A DNA stretch of 64,000 bases. Origin: Kryptolebias marmoratus (taxonomy: Eukaryota > Chordata > Actinopteri > Cyprinodontiformes > Rivulidae). Under the pieces are notes generated by a model. The model was not told the origin of the DNA and did no database searches. It saw only the letters and a program-made list of their open reading frames with translations. The DNA is taken from positions 5,856,953 through 5,920,952 of the forward strand of contig NC_051435.1 in assembly GCF_001649575.2 (NCBI RefSeq), read 5' to 3'. A program made the translations under genes and the position numbers. Positions 1 to 11,262 of this stretch are shown here, piece after piece (position 1 is the stretch's first letter; every line of letters begins with the position of its first letter).

Positions 1-1360
1 AAAAAAGTTCAATTCAATTCATTCAATTAAAAAAAAAGGGATGAGAAATGTGCAGGTCTTTTGGTTTGTCTAACAAAATTATAGATTTGCATTCAAATGT
101 AAAAACTATGGGACAATTGCAAAAGTTTGTATGTCTTCTAAAGTGGCAAACCATAAGCAAAGTATCAAAAGGTCTAATTATTTATAGAATACATACATAC
201 ACACTGCCCCCAATTACTTAATCCCAGTGCGCAACTGGAGGTTACAACAAGAACACAAGAAAAATAATTTGTTCTTGGGGATCCTACTTGTTGGCTTGCA
301 ACAAGATGGTTCATGTTTAACTGGGTGACTGTCTTCTTGATTTTCTACCGTTATTGAATACATGACGTGCCGTCCCTCTGGAAAACAAAGCTGTTTTCAT
401 GTGCAGTGAGATGTCATATGATAGTTTGGTGCGGGGGATGGGCCCATTTGTGAGGAATGATGCCACATGAGGGGAAAATGCATTCAAAAAGGCAGATTCA
501 TTGGATAAATATAGGTTCCAGTACTTTTTCTGGACATTAATCATGAGGTACAGTTTGTGCAACGCAAAAGCTTCCATTATGGACTTCAAAGCTATGAGTT
601 TCAACTCCATTTCAGTTTCACTTCAGATGACATCTGTGCTCAACTAAGAAACAAGGCCAGAGACATTCAAATTTTAAATAAGCACAATAAAGAGTGAAAA
701 AGAAATCTTGATATACTCTTGTTAAAGTTACTGCTCTATCAATTAGCTCCTGATGACAAAAAGAAATGAAAAACATCAGTTAAAAAAAAAAAAAAAAGTT
801 CAATTATCCCCATTTCTGGCCACAATGCAGACCTTTTCTAAATAAAATATTTAGCATGTCAATAAACCAGTGACGTCAGTCCCCAGCCTTGTGAGCCAAC
901 AGCAGCCAGAGCAGAACTGTAATCATCCCGGCTGACGTCTGGACTGGCTAACCTGCAGAGCAAAGAAATTATGGACTGCCTCAGCACAAAACCCCAAACC
1001 AATTGCTTGTGGGAGAGATGACAGTTCAAGAACCCAGTTTTCTAGAGATAAGAAATGAGTCAGAATGACTCCCTCTTCTTGCTACAAAGCTTTGGATTTT
1101 ATGCCTCATGAGGGCACCATTCTTGGATTTTTTTAAGTGGTTGTCAAAATCTAGACTGCTTCAACAGTCATGACTGGAATAATATATGAGGGAAATGGGG
1201 GTCAATTTGGACATTAAGAAGTGCCTACAGGTTTCTTTTGTTTTTGTTTTTCTTACTAGTTTTGAAATCAGGGAGTGACAGCACTGTCACAGCACTACTG
1301 AGCTGAGACACAGCCAACACTATGAAAAGCACCAAACACAATGAAAAGAGGTATACTTAC
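1..1360 (-). other. myo1b: myo1b intron 2 (partial)
   Basis: This is the part of the intron downstream of the first coding exon of myo1b that lies in the window. The donor GTAAGT reads on the minus strand at 1360-1355. The next exon expected from myosin-Ib, which begins with a TYIGSVVISVNPY-like stretch, is not found in any frame here. Apart from a poly(A) run near 781-797 I see nothing else. Confidence 0.6.
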
Positions 1361-1486
1361 ATAGATCTCATTGTGGTCAAAACGGTTCTTCAGGTTCTCC
1401 AGAAATGTGTCTTCAGAAAGGGGCTCCAGGAGGACCATATCCCCAACCCCAATCATATTGTCTAGAAGTGATGTTTTCACCTCCAT
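1361..1486 (-). CDS. myo1b: myosin-Ib, first coding exon (partial gene)
   Basis: This exon encodes the first 42 residues of a class I myosin heavy chain, a single-headed actin-based motor that links membranes to the cortical actin network. The peptide starts MEVKTSLLDNMIGVGDMVLL and ends in FDHNEIY, matching my recollection of the start of vertebrate MYO1B, just ahead of the motor core. The exon ends after a whole codon at a consensus GTAAGT donor (1360-1355). The exon itself begins at about 1507, after a TAG acceptor with a T-rich tract, so about 21 bases of 5' UTR precede the ATG. Mammalian MYO1B begins MAKMEVKT; here the codons for A and K are kept but the upstream Met codon reads ACA, so the second Met of the family serves as start. 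The frame upstream is open for about 18 codons across the exon 1-2 junction but has no ATG. The P-loop, switch, IQ and tail regions lie outside the window. Confidence 0.85.
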
Positions 1487-3321
1487 CTTGGCTGTTAATG
1501 TATCCTCCTACACAAAAATACAGAAGACATATTGGATAAATTTTACAATTTGAAAAAGGTACTTATGGGGTTGTGTCTTTCTACTTGTTTGATATGGAGC
1601 AATGTTTTTAAGATTGAATTGATTGTACTATGCATGTGCACATGTACAATCATTCCTTACACTTGGCTTCACACATGTTTGTTGCCCACCATTTAATAAA
1701 AATCCAGCAATATTCAAAATGCGCCCATTGTAAAACTCATCTGTTTTGACATATAATTTACCTTCAGAAAGGAAGCAGGGCTGGCTGATTGTCAAACAAG
1801 GTTGAATGACCAGCAGCATGCAAGACATTCTTAGGAAGCTACATACCTCAAGAATTTGAACTCTTGCGGTTTTTTTCCTCCCTACATTTAAAAAAAAAAA
1901 AAAAACCTCACCAAACAAAACAAGCTTTTTCTTCAGAGTTTTTCCCTGTTCAATCCACCTGGATTGTTGCTGTTGTAATATTTTGGGCTGTGAAGCGACC
2001 TGAGCTGGAGTGAACTATGACAAAGACAACACTGGAGTTGGCAGTTTCTAGCCCGGTGTTGCTGCCCATCTCCCATTGGAACAGTAATCCCATTGCTCTA
2101 GGGTTAGAGATAAAAGAAGGCCCTTGATTATATTCAGGGGTTTGATGCAGAGCTTTGCAATACCAAATACTTAATTCTCTCTGTTGTCACAGGCCGTCCA
2201 CACAGGACTAAAAGATAAGGGAATGTGGTTAACTTCTGTCTGAAGCACCAAACCAACCCTGGTTTGCTTCAGAATACTCACCCATCTATCCATGGCCCCA
2301 ATAAGCAACAGGAAGCATACAGAATTTAATGTTGCCAGCCAAATTAAGCTCTGGCAAGAGTAAATATTTTAAAATGCACACCAATGTTTCAGACATCATT
2401 AGTTATAAATAAAACAGCAAACTGAGTGGTAGTTAAAAGCAAGCCCAACATTCTGTCAGAATCTCAAGTAGGAAGGTTCAGTGGAGTTCAGACAACTTAA
2501 TCTGATGGAAAGTTGGTGAAAAGAGGACAAAACACCTCACTTTGTTCAACTTGCAGTCCTCTTTCAACTCAACTTTTAGTAGCAGTCCTGAACAAAATTA
2601 TGTTCTTGGGAGAAAAAAAAAAAAGATTCACTGCGTAGACTTCCACTTCATCGTTTCCCCTGACTCCCTGCAATGTAAAGTGTTATTGGTCCATAAAAAG
2701 AGTTGTTTGGATCTTAGCAGCAGGCGGCACTAAATTTCCCAAACTTTTGACTCCCTCAGCATGAAGACAAACTCAAAAAAAGTCCAAGCAAGTTGAGAAA
2801 GAATAGTGTCAAATTATTTATATTCCTTTTCATATGGGACAGTTTAAATATTATCAGTAATGTCAACAGATTGACAAAGTGACCCAACTCAACAAGTTGG
2901 TTCACTTTGTTCCCACCAACAGTAGTGTAATGTGACGGTCTGATGGCATGAGGCCAAGAAATTCCCAGTGATGCTCATGTCCACCAGCTGCTTTGATTGC
3001 CTGCTGTCAACTTTTAAAGTAAGTCAGCGTCTTTCAAAGATTCATTCCTCCAGAGGTTAATGAACAATCAGCTGTTACGTGATGTCACCATGTTATATGT
3101 GGAGTTTTTTTACTGATGCTGAATTGCAACATCATTCCAGATAATTAGTGTTTGTTTTCCATTACTAAATTTGGCATTTAGTACTCATTTTAGTTATATT
3201 CCAAGTTTGAGTGCAACATTTGCATTTACAGTTACTACTGTAGATAAACCAAAACTAAATTATGTGCCTTCCCAGAGCAGCTAATGTATGAACATTTTTC
3301 AATGTAGACAAGTGCAATGAC

Positions 3322-3500
3322 CCATCCATCCATTTTTGTTACCCATTTCTACTTTCTGGGTCGCAGGGAGCTGATGCCCATCTCCAGCAGTCACCGTACC
3401 AGAGTCCGTCACAGGGACACTGAGCTAAACGAGACAACCATTCACACTCTCACTCACACCTAGGGACAATTTAGAGTTGCTAATTAACCTAACATGCATA
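3322..3500 (-). repeat. teleost SINE-like dispersed repeat, 3' part
   Basis: On the plus strand this opens with CATCCATCCATTTT, continues through GGGTCGCAGGGAGCTGATGC and CATCTCCAGC, then ACCATTCACACTCTCACTC and CTAGGGACAATTTAGAGT. This is the reverse complement of a very common fish repeat whose forward copy ends in GGATGGATG. A second 3' piece is at 41690-41830 and a piece of the tRNA-like head is at 59590-59700. The copy is diverged. The family is recognised from memory and I do not give it a database name. Confidence 0.65.
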
Positions 3501-4139
3501 ATTTTGGTCAATTACAACAAATTTGCTAAATGTTTATCTAGAGCAGATCCACTGTCTATTCTCATTGAAATTAAGGTGAGGTGTCTAATCTTGGGGGAAA
3601 AAACAAAACAGAACAAAGCAGTGTTTTAGAAACGACACCAACAGCCCCTCAGTGGAAACAGATGCTGAAGTTACTCGCTGACCTGGGGGAGAACACAGAG
3701 TGTAAATGTCTCCCGTCTGCCTGCTTTGTTCCAACCAAAAACATTCTACATCTGTCTGCATCCTGGACACCATCATTCCCCTCTGCCTATAACCCACTAC
3801 CCCAGATTTGGAGGAGGCCTCCAGACTGCCATACACACAATCCCATTAATGAAAGTAGCTCCCTGCTGCTAAAAGTTGAGCTGCATCCAAAGTGGAGAAT
3901 GAGAAACAACAGCCATGATTAAACTGAGAGGATTACCTTTACTACTAAAAGAGATGACTATAACCTGTACCAGCTTTACTTGTCAATACTAAACACCACA
4001 GATTTTTGATTGAGATTTGTCTCTACAAAAAAACAAAAAAAGGGACAGTTTGATTTTAAATACAGTAAGTGATCATGTCTGAACTTTCTGTGAATTACTT
4101 AAAGAAACTAGACTAGAGGCTTCCTGCCATGTCAGTTTG

Positions 4140-4181
4140 ATGTGTTCTGTGGTTAGTACGTGTACCAACCACAGAACACAT
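4140..4181. repeat. near-perfect palindrome (hairpin)
   Basis: Arms of 15 bases (4140-4154 and 4167-4181; the left one reads ATGTGTTCTGTGGTT) are exact reverse complements. Between them, GTAC repeats on both sides of a 2-base centre with one mismatched pair, so almost the whole 42 bp is self-complementary. It lies within myo1b intron 1 and carries no coding signal. Confidence 0.85.
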
Positions 4182-5709
4182 GAGCAATTAATGCACCCAC
4201 ATGTTTTAGCAATTAATCTCAGATCTAAAGCTCATGAATCACCAGTAAACAAAGACTTGGGGGTGGGGGGGTCAAACGGGCCGTCGTCTGGGTGCATGCA
4301 TGTCACCTTATTTGAATTTCTCCAAACCCTGTCTGGCACAGAGCCAGTGTGGAGCAGATGGCTGTAATTTATACATAAAATTAAATGCCAATCTCATGTA
4401 TTTAAAAAAAATTGAATAAAAAATAAAAGCACTTTTGTTTTGTTAGTTTGAAGTTATTGTTATATTATGCAATTTAACAAAGTACATTAACTTGAAAATT
4501 TCCATAATTCAAAAGGATCTTTCCTCAGAATGCCATCCTTTATTTTTTTTTACTAGACCTTCCCGGCTAACCTTCTATTATTCATTCAAATTTTTCCAGA
4601 TGGTATTTCACTTCCCTTTTTGTGCATCACACACACCATGTGAGGACAAAGTCACTGCCCAGTTACTGTACTGATCCATACTTTCAGTGCAGTTCAATTC
4701 ATAAATACTATGGATTAAAAGTATTATATATAGAGAACCTATGTTGCTCAACAGAAAAAAATGAAGCACAAATGTGACTACCATCTAAAAGACTGATTAA
4801 GAAGGCCAGACTGGACTTGGGATTTCAATGCATGTCAGCAATATTAAAACACATGCTTTGATTCATGCCTCTGACCTAGATTTCCAAGCCAGATAACACT
4901 GAGGAAAACGTGAATAAAGCCACCTTTAAATGCACATATATTATTAACAAAGTCTAGCCTGTGGCCATTTTACTCCTCCTGCCCTTTAGCAAGGAGAAAT
5001 CTTAAAACAAAGGTCAACAACCGTGCAAGCAATCACATGCAAGAACACAACTAAAAACAAACACAAAAAAGTCAATGAACCAGCTGATGCTTGTTTGTAT
5101 GCATGTTCTTCATTAAATTTAAAAGTAGGTAGAACTTAGTACCCATTAAAAATGGTCAATATTTTTTATTGTGATGAACAAATCAAGACTGTTTGAACAA
5201 AGCAGCAGCGAAAGCTGCGCTGAAACACGATGAGATACGATTGCCGTCATTGGGAGCGTGCGTTTGAGAAAACAGTGCAGTCGTGTGCAAACAAATGATA
5301 TTAAAAATCTATTATGCAGCGTAACACTCTGGAAATTTTTTCCTACAGATCAGTGTGGCCTTGTCACACGGCAGAAGAGTCACAACATCCCAGCAGCTGC
5401 CAGCACTGGAGATTAAAGCTGTGTCGAGTTGAGCGGCAGCACATGTGGCTGTGCTAAAGGGCAGGGCTGGGGCAGCGCAGACAGGGAAGAGGTTTTAGGA
5501 AACCGAGACAAGGCTGGCACACAAACTGACAGATACGCCACACAGGTGCACTCAAAACTGAAAGCTTTTTTTTTTGGCTTTGAACACCTTGTACTTGATG
5601 ACAGCTCTTAAATGTCAGTACTTATAAAATAATAATAAATTACATTTTATGAACAGTGAATATCTGCCAGATTTTAGACGCAGATGTCAAGGTCAAACAA
5701 GTTACTAGA

Positions 5710-6165
5710 TTTGCATCGCCCACCACTGAAAAGCAAACAATGAGATTTTTGCCTGTGTTTGTTTGTGCACTCATGCGGAACAAATCTCATGAACCACACG
5801 AAGGATTTTAATAAAACTTTCAGGTTAATAACTCAATATACATCTACAACTGATTAACTTTTGGAACCAACCTCTTTTAAGATGGTCATCATAACCAACT
5901 AGTCTTAGAAAACACAAAAATTACTATAAAACAGTCAACTTTACAGATATTGAGCTAAAAGTAGTAGTAATTCACAACACATACTCTGAATGTGACATCA
6001 CATGAAATTGCACATTTTTACAGTTTGACCAAAACAGCTACAACTCCTGTCATTTCTCAACATAAGATGATCCTAATCCAAGTCTCTGGTATGAAAGCAA
6101 GGGGAAATATGCATTTCTTCAAGGATCAGTGCACTATGAAATCACACGTTTTCATAGTGCACAAG
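5710..6165 (+). repeat. tandem-unit repeat family, copy 1
   Basis: This copy contains the family landmarks in order: a CGCCCACCACTGAAAAG head, TTTTTGCCTGTG, ATCTCATGAACCAC, GATTTTAATAAAACTTTCAG, ACATCTACAACTGATTAACT, CAACTTTACAGATATTGAGC, GACCAAAACAGCTACAACTC, and a tail near ATATGCATTTCTTCAAGGAT. It ends with a 13-bp perfect inverted repeat (6129-6141 with 6150-6162, GTGCACTATGAAA). The same landmarks recur in at least nine other places in the window. I do not know the published name of the family. Confidence 0.75.
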
Positions 6166-6964
6166 TATCTGGGCAGGTTAAACATGGATCTGTAATCCAA
6201 ACAAACTGTTCTGTATTTACAAAGCAGATCAAAGTGCAAAGAATTAGATCTGAAAAAGAGAAGTCAATAACTAGTGTCACAAAGAAACTATGTTAAACCT
6301 AAAGAAGCCATAATCTGAGCAGTTTGTAGTTGTGTATATTATAATCAAAGACAATTGTGGAACTCCATGGCACGTGTTTTTTTGGTGATAAAGTTTCCGA
6401 GTAGCCATTAATCATGAATGGAGCACACATCTCTTTGTAACATTAACTTTCACCTAAAATCTGCCTTCAGGCAGGTTACTATTGTGAAAACAATACAACA
6501 CACACCTTTCGTCTCAGATGATCTAAGAGTTCATTTCAGGAGACACAGGCTCCTCCCAAAATTGACCTCACAGAACAAGACAAAACTTAAACTCAGAACT
6601 GCATTGCTTTGAGCTCACAGCAGCACAATACGGCAAGTTTTAAGTAGACTGAAAAGACAATTAGGTGACTATACCTGACAATCTCAGTGTAGTAACTGCA
6701 CAGTCAGTCAAACTTGATCTAAACCAATCACAGTCTTAATTTAGCAAAAAGGTTTCAGAGTCTATAAAAAGTATTAGACAGCTTTTCAGCTCATTCCGCA
6801 CAAATATGCAATGATAATCAAGCCAGTCTTACAACTGAAAGGTAACTTTATCACGTTCATTACTGTTTAAATGTCCTTTATGGATGCCGTTTTCCTCAAG
6901 CTAAATTTACCACTTCAGGAAGCAAGAGTAATTTACCATCCATCCATTTTCCTTCAAATGTAGA

Positions 6965-7515
6965 TGGATCAGCAAATTGAGAAAGTCACCTTTCTGCCCA
7001 ACTCTCTCTTCACCCCAATGGACCCAGATCAACACTCTCATTGCTGTGAACGAGGCCCCAATCCATCAATCCATCTCTTGCTCCATCTTTCCATTACTTG
7101 TGAACAAAACACACCGATACTTGAACTCGTCCTCGAGGCAAAGACTTGTTTCCATCCAACCTGGAGAAAGCATTCAACTTTTTTTTTTTTTTTTTTTCCT
7201 CCAATGGAGAACCATGGTCTTAGACGTAGATCAACAGACTCTCTTCCTAGTGGGTGCTGAAGGCCATGGTCCAAAGACACCACCAAAACCACATAATTTG
7301 CAAAAAGCAGATGAAAGGTTTCACAACTAAAAGACCATCCTCTCCACAACTGAGTCTTGAGATCATGTCCATGAACACCACATACAGGACTGGAGACAAG
7401 ACAACCCTGGTAGGGTCCTACCTGCACAGAAAGAGAGCTTTATTTTGTGCCAAGGATGTGGACACAGCTGTCGCATTAGTTATTCAGGAACCAAATAGCC
7501 CTTAGAAATGACCCC
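6965..7515 (-). pseudogene. LINE reverse transcriptase remnant
   Basis: On the minus strand the translation keeps the order of a non-LTR retrotransposon reverse transcriptase. There is an AIWFLNN...SCVHILGTK-like stretch, then VGPYQGCLV (family VGLRQGCPLSP), then FANYVVLVVS in place of the catalytic FADDVVLLAS, then VECFLQVG (family VECLLRVG), a short gap to SSSIGVFCSQ (family FKYLGVLFTS), then IDGLGPRSQQ (family IDRRIGAASA) and a VKRELGRKVTFSI-like end. Stops and shifts interrupt it, the second catalytic Asp is lost, and a poly(T) run near 7182-7198 interrupts the frame. It is a dead fragment within myo1b intron 1. I recognise the type as common in teleosts but do not assign a clade. Confidence 0.75.
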
Positions 7516-8740
7516 AGTGCCGAGGGAGTAATTAACCCACGGTGAATTTTGAAAGCTGCTAAATTTTGCCATTAGCCACATTAGACCAACAAAACTACAG
7601 TCAACGTTGTGCAACACAGAACATGCTTGCATTTATTTATCTGTACAGTCAGCAGTGGCACTTTAAAAAGGATTAGAGAAGTAAAAAATAAAAAATCTGC
7701 AAGCCGAAGTTTATACACAAACAAATCTCACTCTTTGCATTTCGCTGTTGTTCTAACAAATGTTAGTTATATCTTAAAAACATCTTCAGAACAGTTATGT
7801 TTCTTTAAATTTTATGTTTTCTACTCTTTTTTTTGTTATTCATGCTATTAAATAAATGTACAAAAAGGAGAAAAGGGGGAATACTAGTGCACTCCAGTGC
7901 CCTCTGCATAAGAGGCATTTAAACAGCGCCTGACTCAGATCTATGGAAGTGAATTGAAAAAGCAGCTGCACTGGACTCGACGAGGCAGAGAGAAAAAGCT
8001 GAACGTACAGTGTTATTACTGTGGCTCCGTGGGGACAAAGGAAGTGAGGCTGAAGCCATTAAGCTGAATAGGTGGAAAATGTTCTGGGTTATACTGTGGA
8101 CTGAAAAGTTTTTAAAGACAGTTAACTTAGTCGCTGTTTTTTTTCCCCTCATAAAAACAAGTTGGGGGGTGGGAGATCTGATGCATCGTAATATGGATGA
8201 GTTGCTGAACTGGGATCACTGAGAGGACTGCTGATGCTTCCTGGCTTTCAAATAGGCTTTGTCTGTGTTGACGCAGGCCTAACACAAGCCACACGCCTCA
8301 CTACACAGACAGACAAGTGCAAACACCATTCATCACCATGGCATTGGTGGAGGGACTTTGATCCTACATACACCCTGCTTTAGACCACAACATGTCACCC
8401 CACAGTGCTCCTGATGGGTTTTTTTGGCACATTGGAAAATACTGTGGCAGCTTCCCGCATGCTGCCTGAAAAGCTCCCACTGAGTGGAAGTACCGGCCAA
8501 CAGTCCCACATGCTGCCCTTCTTCCAGCTGAGCTAAATGCTTGTTACTTTTTTTTTTCCAGGAGTCTCTCTACCCACCACAGCTCTGAAAGCTTACTCTT
8601 CACAGTCACCTTACATCACTGTTTGTTTGATCAGTGCGGGTAATAAAGTTCCCATCTGGTTTCCCCCAGTGTGAAGCTGGCCGAAAGAGGAAGAACATAT
8701 TTGTTGAAAACCACAAAAAAAAAAAAAAAAAGAAACTTAT

Positions 8741-9190
8741 TGCTCGCCGCCAAAGGCAAAGGAGCTAAATGTTTTTGCCTGCGTGTCTGGAGTGTTAGCA
8801 AAATATCCCATGAACCACTGGACAGATTTTAATGAAACTCTCAGGAAGCAATCATTGGGTGTGCATCTACACCTGCTGAACTTATGGAGTCAACACCAAT
8901 TAAAGATGGCCACCACAGTGAATAGACCTTTGTCAATGCAAAAATGGCCACAACTCCGTCAGTTTCTCAGATATTAAGATACAATTTGAAAGTTGTCGTA
9001 GCTGAGACTCATCTTCAACAGATCCTGAGAGATCTTGCAGTTATCACATTAGACTGAGCCATAAAGTCATTTACAAGGTTTGACTAAAATGGCTGTAACG
9101 CCATAATTTCCAAAGATAAGGTCATTTAAAACTGACATGAAAGACAGTGGGCGATATGCATTCCTTCAATGAATGCTTTATCTTGCCTTC
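8741..9190 (+). repeat. tandem-unit repeat family, copy 2
   Basis: This is one of the better preserved copies. It starts with CGCCGCCAAAGGC, then TTTTTGCCTG, GTTAGCAAAATATCCCATGA, ACCACTGGACAGATTTTAAT, AAAGATGGCCACCACAG, TCTCAGATATTAAGATAC, GACTAAAATGGCTGTAACGC and a GCGATATGCATTCCTTCAAT tail. A short open frame through it reads KYPMNHWTDFNETL, but other copies do not keep it open. Confidence 0.75.
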
Positions 9191-9246
9191 AATATCTAAA
9201 ATCTGTCATCTGACACTCTTATGACCAAGTTCCGACAGCCTGCGTG

Positions 9247-9274
9247 AAAAAAAAAAAAAAAAAAAAAAAAAAAA
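9247..9274. repeat. poly(A) tract (28 A)
   Basis: This is an uninterrupted run of 28 A just after repeat copy 2. It may be a retroposition tail or simple slippage; nothing 5' of it identifies a retroposon. Confidence 0.8.
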
Positions 9275-10174
9275 CAGTAAATTTGCAGATATTTGCCTAC
9301 AGTGACAATTAACTGCAAGGCATGTTAGTTTTGTTTCTCACAATGTCCTTCTCAGGGCTGCGACAGTTTTTCTTGTAGCTGGATCCTGTAAGAGAATCCA
9401 GCAGAAAGCAAGCAGTTCAATTCATCATGGGCAAACTTAAGAGTTTTTCCTCGGATAGGTGAATAGTTGTATTCATGCAGTCCAGGCTGAACTGATTTAT
9501 TTCAGTCAGCAGCTCGAGCATCCCTTAAAACGAGTGAATTGGAGCCACTTTCAGTCAGTTTATCATTTAAACTGACTCTGAGCTTCAGTATGTGAACCAT
9601 GACCCACCGGTTAGAGCCCATCCATAGCTCATGGTGCACATATTATACAAAAATAATGTAATCCAATTAGGAAAAAAAAAAGCCTTTTCCATTAACCCCC
9701 AAACAGAGATTATCCCACAAACTGCCTAGCCATCACTGTCACACTTAAGTGAAGCTCAAAAAAATAAATAACTAAAGTGAATGGGATTAAAAGTTGGGCT
9801 GTAGTCCTCCCCTTCAGGCTCTGCAGCTGTCGGACTCGCCTTCTCTTTGCTCACAGATGTTGGCAATTAGCGTTCATGAACCTTGATTTGGATCAGGGGA
9901 AAAAAGTCAAACAGCGCTGTTCAGGGCAAACATAACAGCAGTTTTAAAAACTTGTTCGCAAAGATTTCTTGAAATGATGAAATAAAAAGGGAAACCCAAC
10001 CCTTTTAGTGTACGAAATGGCATGAAATGAATGAGACGCGACTCCACACAATGAAAAGTTAACTTCGGAAAAGTTACCGCGAACGCATCAGTCTAACCAA
10101 TGAGCTGAAATAAAAAAAAGAAATAAAAAGTTTATTTCCCATCATAACCAGGGGACAAAAAGCCACCAACTTAC

Positions 10175-10450
10175 CTCTTTTTCCTCTGTGAAGAGTTGCT
10201 CCTCCTTGTCCTAAATCCAGCCCGCGGACAGGACTTTGTGAACCCGGGGAGATTGTTCAACTCTGGAGCGGCTCCTGAAGCCCTCTTCCCCGGCTGTGTT
10301 CGCTCTAAAGTCGGGTCTGCTGCGCTGGACGAGGCTCTCATCCGGATCTCGGCACTTTGAATGAAGCTCCGGGTGGGTCTGAGAGCTCAGAAACTGCCGG
10401 GCGTAGGGAGTGGCTGGAGCGGCGTCCCTGGGCTTGTCCACAGTCCCTTA
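10175..10450 (-). promoter_or_regulatory. myo1b: myo1b non-coding exon 1 and CpG-rich promoter
   Basis: A consensus donor GTAAGT (10174-10169) defines the 3' end of the exon at 10175. The sequence from about 10180 to 10500 is far richer in G+C and in CpG than its surroundings, for example CCCGCGG, CCCGGGG, CCGGGCG, GAGCGGCG and GAGCGCGAGG, as expected of a vertebrate promoter. The transcription start cannot be placed; I set the upper limit at about 10450. An upstream open frame of 76 codons (10441-10211) would lie in this leader; it stops before the splice site and is out of frame with myo1b. No canonical TATA box is evident. Confidence 0.6.
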
Positions 10451-10910
10451 ATCACCTCCAGAGCGCGAGGGGGGAGCTTGTGATGCGTTCAGGGTTGTCG
10501 GAAATAAGCCTCTTTTTTTCCTGCCCACACGGCACATTTTATGGAGGAACTAATACGTGGGAAATCACTTTTTTTTCTGCAAATAAAATCTTTAGTAAGC
10601 GGCGTTAGAGTCTGAATGCGGAAATAAGAAGTGTTTACTTAGTTTATATTTGAGGCCAAGATCTAAAAAAGAGGAGAGTCAAAGTAGGATTTGGAGCCAA
10701 AAGGCCCTCCTCAGAGTTAAAAAAGGCCCCAAAAAGACACAAAGAGCTAACAGACATCAAATGTGTTTCTTAATCTCTCTTGATTAGCCTTTTGATTTGT
10801 GTATGCTGCACATCTGAGTGAGTTTTATGTGTATTTTTAGCAAGTACTGCTTCCACAGAACACCCTTTTTATTTTGAATCTAATTGTCTCTTTTATTGAC
10901 ACCATCTAAA

Positions 10911-11053
10911 ACAGTGCTTTCCAAACTTCTTAGCACACAACCCACAAAATAAAAGTTTCAAAGGCTTGTGACTCCATCTGTTGCTGGCTTGATTACACAA
11001 ACTTTGCTAAAAATTAGCATCATTACAGCAAAAACAATAATAACATCCAAAAG

Positions 11054-11089
<36 letters not shown>

Positions 11090-11262
11090 TTGTTTTTATT
11101 TATGACTAGTTCTTATCTTTTGTGAAAAATGTGGTAAAAAAGGCAATAATTTCTAAACATAGGCTGCTATCTGGATATCCTCTGAGGACCCTCACTTGTT
11201 GTTTCATGCCCCACAGGGGTGCCCTGACCCCAACCTTGAAGACCACAGATCTAGAAAATGAT
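10911..11262. mobile_element. hAT-like non-autonomous element (Charlie type)
   Basis: The left end reads CAGTGCTTTCCAAACTTCTT and the right end, read in reverse, reads CTGTGGTCTTCAAGGTT. Both resemble the CAGTGGTTCTCAAACTT ends of Charlie-type hAT elements. Inside are other pieces typical of this fish repeat: a CACAACCCACAAAATA stretch near the left and CCCCACAGGGGTGCCCTGAC near the right. There is no transposase. A TA microsatellite (11054-11081) has expanded within it. An 8-bp target duplication is not evident. Confidence 0.5.
11054..11090. repeat. (TA)n microsatellite
   Basis: An uninterrupted AT/TA run of about 28 bases is followed by a TGTATATATT imperfection. Confidence 0.95.

Larger units (their letters stand above)
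1508..10174 (-). other. myo1b: myo1b intron 1
   Basis: The intron runs from the GTAAGT donor at 10174-10169 to the TAG acceptor at about 1510-1508. It is about 8.7 kb and contains no convincing exon. It holds one SINE-like piece (3322-3500), a 42-bp palindrome (4140-4181), two copies of the tandem-unit repeat family (5710-6165 and 8741-9190), a LINE remnant (6965-7515) and long A runs near 8714-8731 and 9247-9274. The rest is AT-rich sequence in which I recognise nothing. A long first intron next to a promoter is a common place for enhancers, but none can be shown here. Confidence 0.7.
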
